From: Gammaproteobacteria bacterium
Lineage (GTDB): Bacteria; Pseudomonadota; Gammaproteobacteria; Eutrophobiales; Eutrophobiaceae
Assembly: GCA_004356415.1 (NCBI GenBank)
Contig: SMWN01000114.1
Coordinates: forward strand, 1-5,947
Direction of reading: 5' to 3'
DNA length: 5,947 bases
Shown in pieces: positions 1-5,890 of the stretch. The notes under the pieces are model-generated. The model worked only from the letters and a program-made list of their open reading frames with translations. It was not told where the DNA came from and made no database searches. Each line of letters opens with the position of its first letter. The stretch's first letter is position 1. The translations under genes were made by a program, and so were the position numbers.

Positions 1-930
1 GGTGGTTTGCTTATTGATCTCTATGGATGGCGAGCAAGTTTTGTCTTTCATATACCACTTGCGATTGTTGTGCTATTGATTGGCCTGTTTAAAGTTCCCG
101 GAGATTGGTCTGCTGATGAGCAAGGCGTGTTTGATGTAAAGGGAGCGGTCTTGTACGCCTTATCCATTGTTCTATTATGTTTGGGTGTTTCAACGTTACC
201 TAATATAGTTGGTTTATTGCTTTTAATATTCGGACTATCTGGTATCTGGGCATTCATTTACCTGGAAAAACGTACGGTACATCCCATATTTGATATTACC
301 TTGTTTGGGATGAATCGGGTATTCGCATTTTCATGTTTCGCATCATTTATTATCTATGCCGCGATATTTGCAAATATCGTTTTAATCAGTTTGTATTTAC
401 AATATTTAAAAGGGATGTCTGCAACAATTGCGGGTGTAATTATGATGATACAACCCTTAACAATGGCAGTCTTTTCACCGTTTGTAGGACGCTTATCAGA
501 TAAGATTGAACCCAGAGTCATTGCTTCTATTGGTATGGCAATAACAGCATTCGGCTTACTCATGCTAGCATTATTAAATGTAGCCAGCTCAATCAGTTAT
601 TTGATCGGTGCATTAGTCGTCACAGGTTTCGGGTTTAGCCTGTTCTCATCACCCAATGCAAATGCCATTATGAGTGCTGTTGATAAACAATATTATGGAA
701 GTGCAACAGGATCACTTGCAACAATGAGGATATTGGGTCAAATGACAAGTATGGCACTGGTGACACTCGTTTTTGCCATGGTCATTGGACAGGTGGAAAT
801 CGAACCATCTGTTTTTCAAAGTTTGCAACAGGCCATTAGCTTCTGTTTTATTATTTCTGCAAGTTTGTGCGTTCCGGGTTTTATATTTTCTCTGATACGT
901 GGCCGTATGCACCAACAAGCTCATACATAA
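1..930 (+). CDS. MFS transporter, DHA2 (EmrB/QacA-like) family, C-terminal part
   Basis: Inner-membrane major facilitator protein, probably a proton-driven exporter of drugs or metabolites; the substrate cannot be read from sequence. The frame is open from base 1, so the true start lies upstream, and about 309 residues are visible. The first residues (GGLLIDLYGWRASFVF) match the segment after helix 5 that is typical of 14-helix DHA2 proteins (GG-x-L ... WR-x-x-F). About nine hydrophobic segments follow, consistent with helices 6 to 14. The loop sequence GRLSDK, near residue 162 counting from the TTG at base 7, is the degenerate second copy of the MFS motif A. The protein ends in a short basic tail (RGRMHQQAHT), normal for the family. 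The stop is followed after 9 bp by the radical SAM gene on the same strand, which suggests a shared transcript. The family is well supported; the subfamily is likely but the missing N-terminus limits it. Confidence 0.9.
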   Translation, partial: GGLLIDLYGWRASFVFHIPLAIVVLLIGLFKVPGDWSADEQGVFDVKGAVLYALSIVLLCLGVSTLPNIVGLLLLIFGLSGIWAFIYLEKRTVHPIFDITLFGMNRVFAFSCFASFIIYAAIFANIVLISLYLQYLKGMSATIAGVIMMIQPLTMAVFSPFVGRLSDKIEPRVIASIGMAITAFGLLMLALLNVASSISYLIGALVVTGFGFSLFSSPNANAIMSAVDKQYYGSATGSLATMRILGQMTSMALVTLVFAMVIGQVEIEPSVFQSLQQAISFCFIISASLCVPGFIFSLIRGRMHQQAHT

Positions 931-939
931 AGTAATTTC

Positions 940-1785
940 GTGCTAACAACAACAGATCATAGTCGAGATAGTGCAGGGTTAACCTATGTTTATCCTGTGA
1001 TTTCGAGGCGTTCTGATGGTCTGTCTATTGGTATCAATCTTAACCCTAATAATGCGTGTAACTGGCGGTGCATCTATTGTCAGGTACCGAATTTGATACG
1101 TGGTTCTTCTCCGGAGATTGATCTACAGCAACTGAAAGATGAACTGGATGGTTTCTTAAAAGATGTCATCCATGGTGATTTTTACGATCGTAAGGACGTT
1201 GCAGAAGATATTCGAACAATCAAGGACATTGCTATTTCTGGTAATGGAGAACCAACCAGCGCAGAAAAATTTGATCAGGTTGTCTTACTGATTGGTCAAT
1301 CAATTAGACAATTCCATTTGCAAAGTAAAATTAAACTGGTACTCATCACGAATGGAAGTCTGGCTCATAAAAAAGTGGTGCAGGCTGGATTGTCGTCGAT
1401 GAGCAAAACCAATGGGGAAGTATGGTTTAAGCTGGATAGTGCAACGAACACTGGGTTAAAAAATATTAATAATGCAGCACTGTCACTTGAACGAGTTAAA
1501 CAGAATCTGAAGATAATGAGTGCACTTTGTCCAACATGGTTACAAACGTGCATGTTTAAATTGGATGGAAAACCACCAGCAGAAAATGAACTTAAAAGTT
1601 ATCTACAGTTCCTGTCATGGGTGAAAGAAGAAGGGCTTGAGATTAAAGGCGTCCTGCTGTATAGCCTAGCCAGACAATCCATGCAGGCAGAAGCACCACG
1701 ATTATCTGCCATATCAGAAGAGTGGATGAATAGTTTTGCCGATGAAATCAGAGCGCTGAAATTTCAAATAAAGGTCAATCCCTAA
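940..1785 (+). CDS. Radical SAM protein, COG0731 (TYW1/Taw1-like) type
   Basis: 281-residue cytoplasmic iron-sulfur enzyme expected to cleave S-adenosylmethionine into a 5'-deoxyadenosyl radical. The cluster motif CNWRCIYC (CX3CX2C, Cys40, Cys44, Cys47) is intact. Just before it lies YPVISRRSDGLSIGINLNP, the degenerate form of the YGPVxSRRxGxSLGI signature of COG0731 proteins related to wyosine-forming tRNA enzymes. The SAM-binding glycine motif appears as ISGNGEPT (residues 99-106), and ITNGS (136-140) is the next strand motif. Beyond the three cluster cysteines only Cys197 and Cys204 occur, both near the C-terminus, so the N-terminal second cluster of archaeal Taw1 is absent. The start is GTG with no clear Shine-Dalgarno sequence; an earlier start is excluded by the MFS stop 9 bp upstream and the signature needs this N-terminus, so translational coupling is likely. 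The fold is certain; the substrate is unknown. Confidence 0.9.
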   Translation: MLTTTDHSRDSAGLTYVYPVISRRSDGLSIGINLNPNNACNWRCIYCQVPNLIRGSSPEIDLQQLKDELDGFLKDVIHGDFYDRKDVAEDIRTIKDIAISGNGEPTSAEKFDQVVLLIGQSIRQFHLQSKIKLVLITNGSLAHKKVVQAGLSSMSKTNGEVWFKLDSATNTGLKNINNAALSLERVKQNLKIMSALCPTWLQTCMFKLDGKPPAENELKSYLQFLSWVKEEGLEIKGVLLYSLARQSMQAEAPRLSAISEEWMNSFADEIRALKFQIKVNP

Positions 1786-1797
1786 AAAGCCGAGCCT

Positions 1798-1832
1798 AAA
1801 AAATCCAGACAGCTAAGTTATCTGGCTTTTTT
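1798..1832. terminator. Bidirectional rho-independent terminator between radical SAM gene and msrB
   Basis: An imperfect hairpin has the outer stem CCAGA (1805-1809) paired with TCTGG (1821-1825), continued inward after one mismatch by A-T, G-T and C-G pairs around a TAA loop. It is flanked by A6 (1798-1803) and T6 (1827-1832). Read on the plus strand it ends in CTTTTTT after the radical SAM gene; read on the minus strand it ends in ATTTTTT after msrB. The position between two convergent stop codons fits a shared terminator. Confidence 0.8.
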
Positions 1833-1863
1833 ATCAGAATGAATCTACAGAATTATATTCGTG

Positions 1864-2475
1864 TTATTTACCAAATATGGACTCAAATTCACCATAACCC
1901 TTAGCAGCCAGCATTTCTTTTGGGATAAATTTGAGCGAGGCCGAGTTGATACAGTAACGCAGGCCAGAGGGTGCTGGGCCATCTTCAAATAGATGACCCA
2001 CATGGGAATCTGCCAGAGTGCTTCGTAACTCGGTTCTAATCCCGAAGATTGAAAAATCTGCTTTTTCTACCAGGGCATCGGTAACAATTGGACGTGTAAA
2101 GCTTGGCCAACCAGTACCGGATTTAAATTTATCTTTCGAACTGAATAATGGTTCACCTGATACGATATCAACATAAATACCCTCTTTCTTGTTATCCCAG
2201 TATTCATTCTTGAATGGTCTTTCTGTGCTATCTTTTTGTGTGACGTCATATTGTAATTTTGAGAGTATTTTTTTGAGTTCAGCTTTTGAAGGCTTAACAT
2301 AATTGGCATGCTTGTCCGTCCATGAGAGTCCACCAGATTGGGCCACGGTGACAAGCACATTTTCCATCGTGTTTTCTTGATCTGCTTCTCCGGAAACTGG
2401 AGCAACAATTGCTGTCAGACCAGCAAAGCCGGCAAAGACTGTGAAAAGGTACCATTTTTTCATCTGTGTTCTCAT
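1864..2475 (-). CDS. msrB: Peptide methionine-R-sulfoxide reductase, exported single-cysteine type
   Basis: Reduces the R-epimer of methionine sulfoxide in oxidised proteins. At 203 residues it is a full MsrB domain (about 63-187) behind an N-terminal Sec signal: basic MRTQMKKW, a hydrophobic core (about 9-27) and a plausible cleavage near SGEA/D (after residue 31), so it should act in the periplasm. Family motifs are clear: YWDN (92-95), GEPLFSS (107-113), SGTGWPSFTRP (119-129), DSHVGHLFEDGP (156-167) and the catalytic RYCIN with Cys175. Both zinc-binding CxxC pairs found in E. coli MsrB are missing (GIYVDIVSGEP and RSTLADSH instead), and the usual resolving cysteine before GWPSF is Thr121; Cys175 is the only cysteine in the protein. 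Two starts are possible, 2475 (MRTQ) or 2463 (MKKW). I keep 2475 because a weak AAGAG lies upstream of it and nothing suitable precedes 2463. It is transcribed away from the Sel1 lipoprotein gene. Confidence 0.93.
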   Translation of the reverse strand: MRTQMKKWYLFTVFAGFAGLTAIVAPVSGEADQENTMENVLVTVAQSGGLSWTDKHANYVKPSKAELKKILSKLQYDVTQKDSTERPFKNEYWDNKKEGIYVDIVSGEPLFSSKDKFKSGTGWPSFTRPIVTDALVEKADFSIFGIRTELRSTLADSHVGHLFEDGPAPSGLRYCINSASLKFIPKEMLAAKGYGEFESIFGK

Positions 2476-2603
2476 GTGTAATCTACTCTTGTTCTACTTT
2501 TAAGTACCTACTCGGACAGAACGATATAAATAGAGTTCCCGGATTTGGAGCGATTGTAACGTGTGAACGAGCTTATCAATAGTTTCAATATCATAGCTTC
2601 AGA

Positions 2604-2632
2604 CTTACATGGATAGAATTGTGTGAGATAAT
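2604..2632 (+). promoter_or_regulatory. Candidate sigma70 promoter for the Sel1 lipoprotein gene
   Basis: CTTACA (2604-2609) and GATAAT (2627-2632) are separated by 17 bp; four of six and five of six bases agree with the sigma70 consensus. Transcription would start about at the ATG at 2639, giving a leaderless or nearly leaderless mRNA. This fits the poor ribosome site (only GAG at 2625-2627). An alternative -10, TAGAAT (2614-2619), has no good -35. The 163-bp divergent spacer (2476-2638) should also hold the msrB promoter; the best minus-strand candidate is TTGATA (2574-2579) with TACAAT (2553-2558), but its spacer is only 15 bp. Confidence 0.35.
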
Positions 2633-2638
2633 TTTCCC

Positions 2639-3646
2639 ATGCGTGTGATATTACTCTTTATATTTCTGTTATCAGCTTGCGGGCGCTCGGATTATGAAAC
2701 CGCCCTGGCTGCATATGACAAAGGTGACTATCAGATAGCATTTGAAAAGCTGATGCCTTTGGCTGAATCTGGAGATGCGAAGGCACAGAATGCGCTTGGC
2801 TTGATATACGAAAAAGAAGATGGAATAGGGCAAGACTATGAAAAGGCACGTGAGTGGTATCAGAAAGCAGCGATTCAAGGGTGGGATGATGCGCAATATC
2901 ATCTGGGGAAAATGTATCAAAATGGCCTGGGTGTAGAGCAAAATTATGGTGAAGCGCTTGCCTGGTATCTTAAGGCTGCTGAACAGGGATTTATCTCCGC
3001 CCAAGTCAGACTCGCACAAATGTATGTACAGGGGAATGGCACACAACGCGATTATTGGGAAGCAATGAAATGGACGAGAAAGGCTGCAGTTGAAGGGAAC
3101 GCAGAAGCTCAGGCAAGTATTGCTTATATGTTTCATGAGGGCTTCGGTGTTACGCAAGATTATGTCGAAGCAGCAAAATGGTACCGTAAGGCCGCTGAGC
3201 AGGGATGGATAGGTGCCCAACATTATTTGGGCGTTATGTACCAGCAGGGGCGTGGTGTGGAACAAAGTTATACATTGGCCATTGGGTGGTACCGTAAGGC
3301 TGCCGACCGTGGGCATACATCTTCACAAAGTAATTTGATCAATATATATCGGGAGGAACGGGGAGTTCCACATGATAAAACTGATGCATTGGAATGGTAT
3401 ATTGATGCAGCGAGAAAAAAGCATGTGATGGCCCAATTCAGGCTTGGCTCAATACATCATAATGGTTACGGTATCCCACGAGACGACATCAAAGCCTACG
3501 CATGGTATGGCATAGCCGCAGCGGGAGGTTTTAAACCGGCACAAAGATTGCGTGATCAAATTCAATGGCAATTATCACAGGAGGATCTTCAGCAAGCTCG
3601 AAAACTTGCCAAGGAATTATGGGAGAAGTATGGGAATAAAAAATAG
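2639..3646 (+). CDS. Sel1-repeat lipoprotein
   Basis: 335-residue envelope lipoprotein built from Sel1-like repeats, a TPR-related helical solenoid that usually mediates protein-protein contacts. The N-terminus is a short lipoprotein signal (MRVILLFIFLLSAC) with lipobox LSAC; Cys14 would be lipidated, and Gly at the next position rather than Asp predicts outer-membrane sorting by the Lol rule. Residues 18-46 form a degenerate TPR-like first unit. Seven Sel1 repeats follow (47-298), each starting near the AQ/SQ pair, with the pattern LGxMYxxGxGVxxDYxxAxxWYRKAAxxG. A charged helix (LSQEDLQQARKLAKELWEKY) caps the C-terminus, as is common in this family. The start is set by the signal peptide, although no strong Shine-Dalgarno precedes it. 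The last 17 bp overlap the next gene. Binding partner and pathway are unknown; related proteins act as scaffolds in signalling or envelope processes, which cannot be decided here. Confidence 0.92.
   Translation: MRVILLFIFLLSACGRSDYETALAAYDKGDYQIAFEKLMPLAESGDAKAQNALGLIYEKEDGIGQDYEKAREWYQKAAIQGWDDAQYHLGKMYQNGLGVEQNYGEALAWYLKAAEQGFISAQVRLAQMYVQGNGTQRDYWEAMKWTRKAAVEGNAEAQASIAYMFHEGFGVTQDYVEAAKWYRKAAEQGWIGAQHYLGVMYQQGRGVEQSYTLAIGWYRKAADRGHTSSQSNLINIYREERGVPHDKTDALEWYIDAARKKHVMAQFRLGSIHHNGYGIPRDDIKAYAWYGIAAAGGFKPAQRLRDQIQWQLSQEDLQQARKLAKELWEKYGNKK
2777..3532 (+). repeat. Seven in-frame Sel1 repeats, 108-bp period
   Basis: Coding tandem repeat with a period of exactly 36 codons and no insertions: the Ala/Ser-Gln pair falls at residues 49, 85, 121, 157, 193, 229, 265 and again at 301. 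Nucleotide identity between units is mostly eroded, but short exact copies remain, for example TGGTACCGTAAGGC at 3179-3192 and 3287-3300 (108 bp apart), and near-copies of AAGGCTGCTGAACAGGGAT at 2972-2990 and 3188-3206 (216 bp apart). Confidence 0.9.
3621..3628 (+). promoter_or_regulatory. Internal ribosome-binding site deciding the SnoaL-like start
   Basis: GGGAGAAG lies inside the 3' end of the Sel1 gene, one base before the ATG at 3630; the GGGAG core leaves a 4-nt spacer. A second AAGGA (3611-3615) is 14 nt from the start. The site supports a start at 3630 rather than the longer open frame that begins at 3552, whose extra 26 residues lie wholly inside the Sel1 reading frame. Confidence 0.5.
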
Positions 3647-4046
3647 GACATTGAAAGAAGTACTTGAAGTCAATACTGCATTTTATGAAGCCTTTGCTGC
3701 AGGAGACTTTTTGGCAATTAAACATTTATGGTCAAGAAGTAATGATATTTCAGTGATTCATCCGGGAAGTACGGCCTTGCATGGTCAAAAAGCAGTCATG
3801 ATGAGTTGGCAACTCATATTTAAAAATTCAGGTTCACATAATATCGAATGTATCAACGAACGGGCGTATTTATATGATGGATCAGCCTATATTGTGTGTA
3901 GTGAAGTTTTCCCCGAAGGTCAGTTGATGGCAACGAATATCTTTGTTATTGAGAATGGTGATTGGCGCATGGTACATCATCAGGCAGGCCCATGTTCAAC
4001 CTCAGGGCCTCAGGGTTCGCAGGCAACATCAAATGCATTGCATTAG
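3630..4046 (+). CDS. SnoaL-like / NTF2-fold protein
   Basis: 138-residue protein with the cone-shaped NTF2 fold (SnoaL_3/DUF4440 group). The pattern is typical: an N-terminal helix (LEVNTAFYEAFAAGDF), W34, then HPGSTALHGQKAVMMSW (44-60), a strand-rich core, and the closing ENGDWRMVHHQAGP (108-121). Members range from ketosteroid isomerase-like enzymes to non-catalytic binding domains; no catalytic set can be assigned here, although His44, His116 and His117 lie where pocket residues often occur. There is no signal peptide, so it should be cytoplasmic. The tail after residue 122 (STSGPQGSQ...) looks disordered. The ATG at 3630 is chosen because it has a ribosome site and matches the usual N-terminus of such proteins. 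The gene starts 17 bp before the Sel1 stop in another frame, so the two are probably translated from one mRNA, but a shared function is only a guess. Confidence 0.85.
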   Translation: MGIKNRTLKEVLEVNTAFYEAFAAGDFLAIKHLWSRSNDISVIHPGSTALHGQKAVMMSWQLIFKNSGSHNIECINERAYLYDGSAYIVCSEVFPEGQLMATNIFVIENGDWRMVHHQAGPCSTSGPQGSQATSNALH

Positions 4047-4056
4047 ACCATTCGTG

Positions 4057-4083
4057 AAGGTGAGGCTCGCTATGAGTGATTAA
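4057..4083 (+). other. Orphan ribosome-binding site and three-codon ORF at the convergent junction
   Basis: After the SnoaL-like stop comes AAGGTGAGG (4057-4065), a 6-nt spacer, and ATG AGT GAT TAA (4072-4083). The layout is that of a normal gene start, but the frame closes after Met-Ser-Asp, and the stop overlaps the purE stop codon on the other strand. It may be the scar of a lost gene or chance. I see no hairpin terminator for the plus-strand genes between 4047 and 4100. Confidence 0.3.
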
Positions 4084-4643
4084 CGCGAAGTAGTTTTACG
4101 GCGCACTTTTTTGCTGACTTTCTTTTTTGTTTTCTTCTTTGTGGTTGTTTTATGCTTCAGGTTTTTGTTTTTTGCTCGGGAATCTTTCGCCATCTCATTT
4201 TTGTATTTAAGGATCTTTGCCTGTAATTTTTGATCATTCTGCGCAATGATTTCTACAGCAAGCAATCCTGCATTTTTGCTGCCACCAATGGCAACACTGG
4301 CCACTGGCACCCCCGCTGGCATTTGTACAATTGAAAGTAAAGAATCCAGTCCTTTTAATGCTTTACTTTCAATCGGGACGCCGACGACGGGTAAAGGCGT
4401 TAGGCTGGCTACCATCCCGGGTAAATGCGCCGCACCTCCTGCGCCTGCAATGATGACACGCAACCCTCTTTTATGCGCTTCGTTGGCATACTCTGTCATG
4501 TCAATGGGGGTACGATGTGCTGATATAACGCGTGCTTCATATGGGACATTAAATTTCTTGCAGATGTCTGCAGCGAGTTTCATCGTTGGCCAATCAGAAT
4601 CACTGCCCATAATAATACCGACCAGAGGTTGTTTTTTACTCAT
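4080..4643 (-). CDS. purE: N5-carboxyaminoimidazole ribonucleotide mutase with basic C-terminal tail
   Basis: Converts N5-CAIR to CAIR in the cytoplasm, the step after PurK in de novo purine synthesis. It is class I PurE with all key motifs: GIIMGSDSDWPTM (9-21), SAHRTP (41-46, His43 in the place of the catalytic histidine), AGAGGAAHLPGM (66-77), GVPIES (88-93) and MPAGVPVASVAIG (108-120). The core ends near residue 151, close to the usual length. Residues 152-187 add a tail in which 18 of 36 residues are Lys or Arg, with almost no hydrophobic ones; this is not part of the normal fold. The coding strand of the tail contains three A6 runs (complement of 4107-4112, 4123-4128 and 4168-4173). The start ATG overlaps the purK stop as ATGA, so expression is probably coupled to purK. 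Enzyme identity is very sure; the role of the tail is unknown. Confidence 0.96.
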   Translation of the reverse strand: MSKKQPLVGIIMGSDSDWPTMKLAADICKKFNVPYEARVISAHRTPIDMTEYANEAHKRGLRVIIAGAGGAAHLPGMVASLTPLPVVGVPIESKALKGLDSLLSIVQMPAGVPVASVAIGGSKNAGLLAVEIIAQNDQKLQAKILKYKNEMAKDSRAKNKNLKHKTTTKKKTKKKVSKKVRRKTTSR

Positions 4644-5821
4644 TCGCTTGCCCCAAATTTAAGGATATTCGCCGCTGCTTGTGCAATCTGTTCTGCCTCA
4701 GATAAAGTTTCACCCAATGCAGTCACATGTCCCATTTTACGACCTGGCATAGTCAATTCTTTTCCGTAAATATGGACATGTACACCGGGCATCGCCAAGG
4801 CTTCATTAAATCCTGCCGGTTGACCACTGCCATGACCCTGACCAAGCAAATTAACCATCACGGCAGCTGGTCTGACCATTTTAGTTGAGCCTAAGGGCCA
4901 GCCCATGACTGCACGGACATGGTTTTCAAATTGTGAACATTCACATGCCTCGATGGTATAGTGACCTGAGTTATGTACCCTGGGTGCAAGTTCATTAATT
5001 ATTACCTGTCCATCTCCCATCAAAAACATCTCTACACCGAAACTGCCTATTGCGCCAATTGCAGTCACAGCACGTCTGGCAATATCGCTTGCCTTTTCAG
5101 TAATTTCAGCAGAAACAGGTGCAGGAGCACGAACAATATGGCAAATATGATCTCTTTGCACAGATTCGACCAAGGGATAGGTTGCGGTTTCACCATTCCT
5201 GCTGGTAGTAATAATTATCGCCAGCTCTGAGACGAAAGGACAAAATGCCTCCGCATATAGTGTCCTCTTATTTCCATCCAGTTTATCCCAGGCGGCGTCT
5301 ATTTCACTGACATTATTCACTGTCGCATTACCTTTGCCGTCATAGCTGTTTCTGCGAGCTTTAATGACTAGAGGCCAATGAAGTTCCTTTGCAACTTCAA
5401 TAATATCTTCGCGTGATTCAATCTCTCTGAAAGGAGAGAGCGGCAAACCAGCTTTCTCCAATGTTTGTTTCTGGATATATTTATCCTGTACCAAACCAAT
5501 GCTCTTCGATGTAGGGAATAGCGTATGCCCAGCCTTTTCCAGTTCGGATAGACTATTGGCATCAACAAATTCGTTCTCAAGGGTCACAACATCTGCGTGC
5601 TCAGCCAGTTTTATCAGGTCATCAGGATTATCCCAATCACCGACAAAGGAATGGCTGGCCAGATTGACCGCCGGACCCTCAGATTTACGTTCGAGCACCA
5701 GAACGTCACAGCCAAGTTGCAGTCCAGATAAGGCAGTCATTTTCGCTAGTTGTCCACCACCGACAATACCGATCCGTTTGCCAAGAATATTCTTTGGCAA
5801 ATTTTCTGTTTCTTTGTCCAT
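4640..5821 (-). CDS. purK: N5-carboxyaminoimidazole ribonucleotide synthase
   Basis: ATP-grasp enzyme joining bicarbonate to AIR with ATP hydrolysis to give N5-CAIR, the substrate of PurE encoded next. At 393 residues it is slightly longer than the common 350-380. Motifs in order: IGIVGGGQLAKM (17-28, N-terminal nucleotide-like fold), ENEF (82-85), QDKYIQKQTLEKAGLP (112-127), KARRNSYDGKGN (154-165, the ATP-grasp glycine loop), VESVQRDHI (218-226), and INELAPRVHNSGHYTIE (275-291) with the metal-binding Glu277. The N-terminus has about 15 residues more than most homologues. No Shine-Dalgarno precedes the ATG at 5821; a TTG at residue 8 is a possible later start. The gene is first in a two-gene unit with purE, the reverse of the purE-purK order in E. 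coli. Confidence 0.96.
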   Translation of the reverse strand: MDKETENLPKNILGKRIGIVGGGQLAKMTALSGLQLGCDVLVLERKSEGPAVNLASHSFVGDWDNPDDLIKLAEHADVVTLENEFVDANSLSELEKAGHTLFPTSKSIGLVQDKYIQKQTLEKAGLPLSPFREIESREDIIEVAKELHWPLVIKARRNSYDGKGNATVNNVSEIDAAWDKLDGNKRTLYAEAFCPFVSELAIIITTSRNGETATYPLVESVQRDHICHIVRAPAPVSAEITEKASDIARRAVTAIGAIGSFGVEMFLMGDGQVIINELAPRVHNSGHYTIEACECSQFENHVRAVMGWPLGSTKMVRPAAVMVNLLGQGHGSGQPAGFNEALAMPGVHVHIYGKELTMPGRKMGHVTALGETLSEAEQIAQAAANILKFGASE

Positions 5822-5890
5822 TATTGTAATGCTTTGATGTTCACGTATTAATGATTAAGAGCTAACTGGGAAAAGGCGTTATGATAACGA

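Noticed and set aside
2067..2408. 113-residue minus-strand frame within msrB
   Set aside because: Out-of-frame shadow of MsrB, with no domain.
2672..3316. 214-residue minus-strand open frame antisense to the Sel1 gene
   Set aside because: It is a shadow of the repeat coding: its periodic Cys/Leu/Ile-rich text mirrors the 36-codon repeat, and it has no recognisable domain.
3552..3629. Longer N-terminus for the SnoaL-like protein
   Set aside because: The extra 26 residues lie wholly inside the Sel1 coding region, do not resemble the family, and lack a clear ribosome site, unlike the ATG at 3630.
4083..4173. T-rich plus-strand stretch as a terminator for the SnoaL-like gene
   Set aside because: Several T6 runs are present, but no GC-rich hairpin precedes them; they are explained by the Lys codons of the PurE tail on the other strand.
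4246..4662. 138-residue plus-strand frame across purE
   Set aside because: Complementary to the conserved PurE motifs, with no family features and no ribosome site.
5499..5837. 112-residue plus-strand frame over the purK 5' end
   Set aside because: Opposes the certain PurK N-terminal domain; Ser/Arg-rich low-information text.
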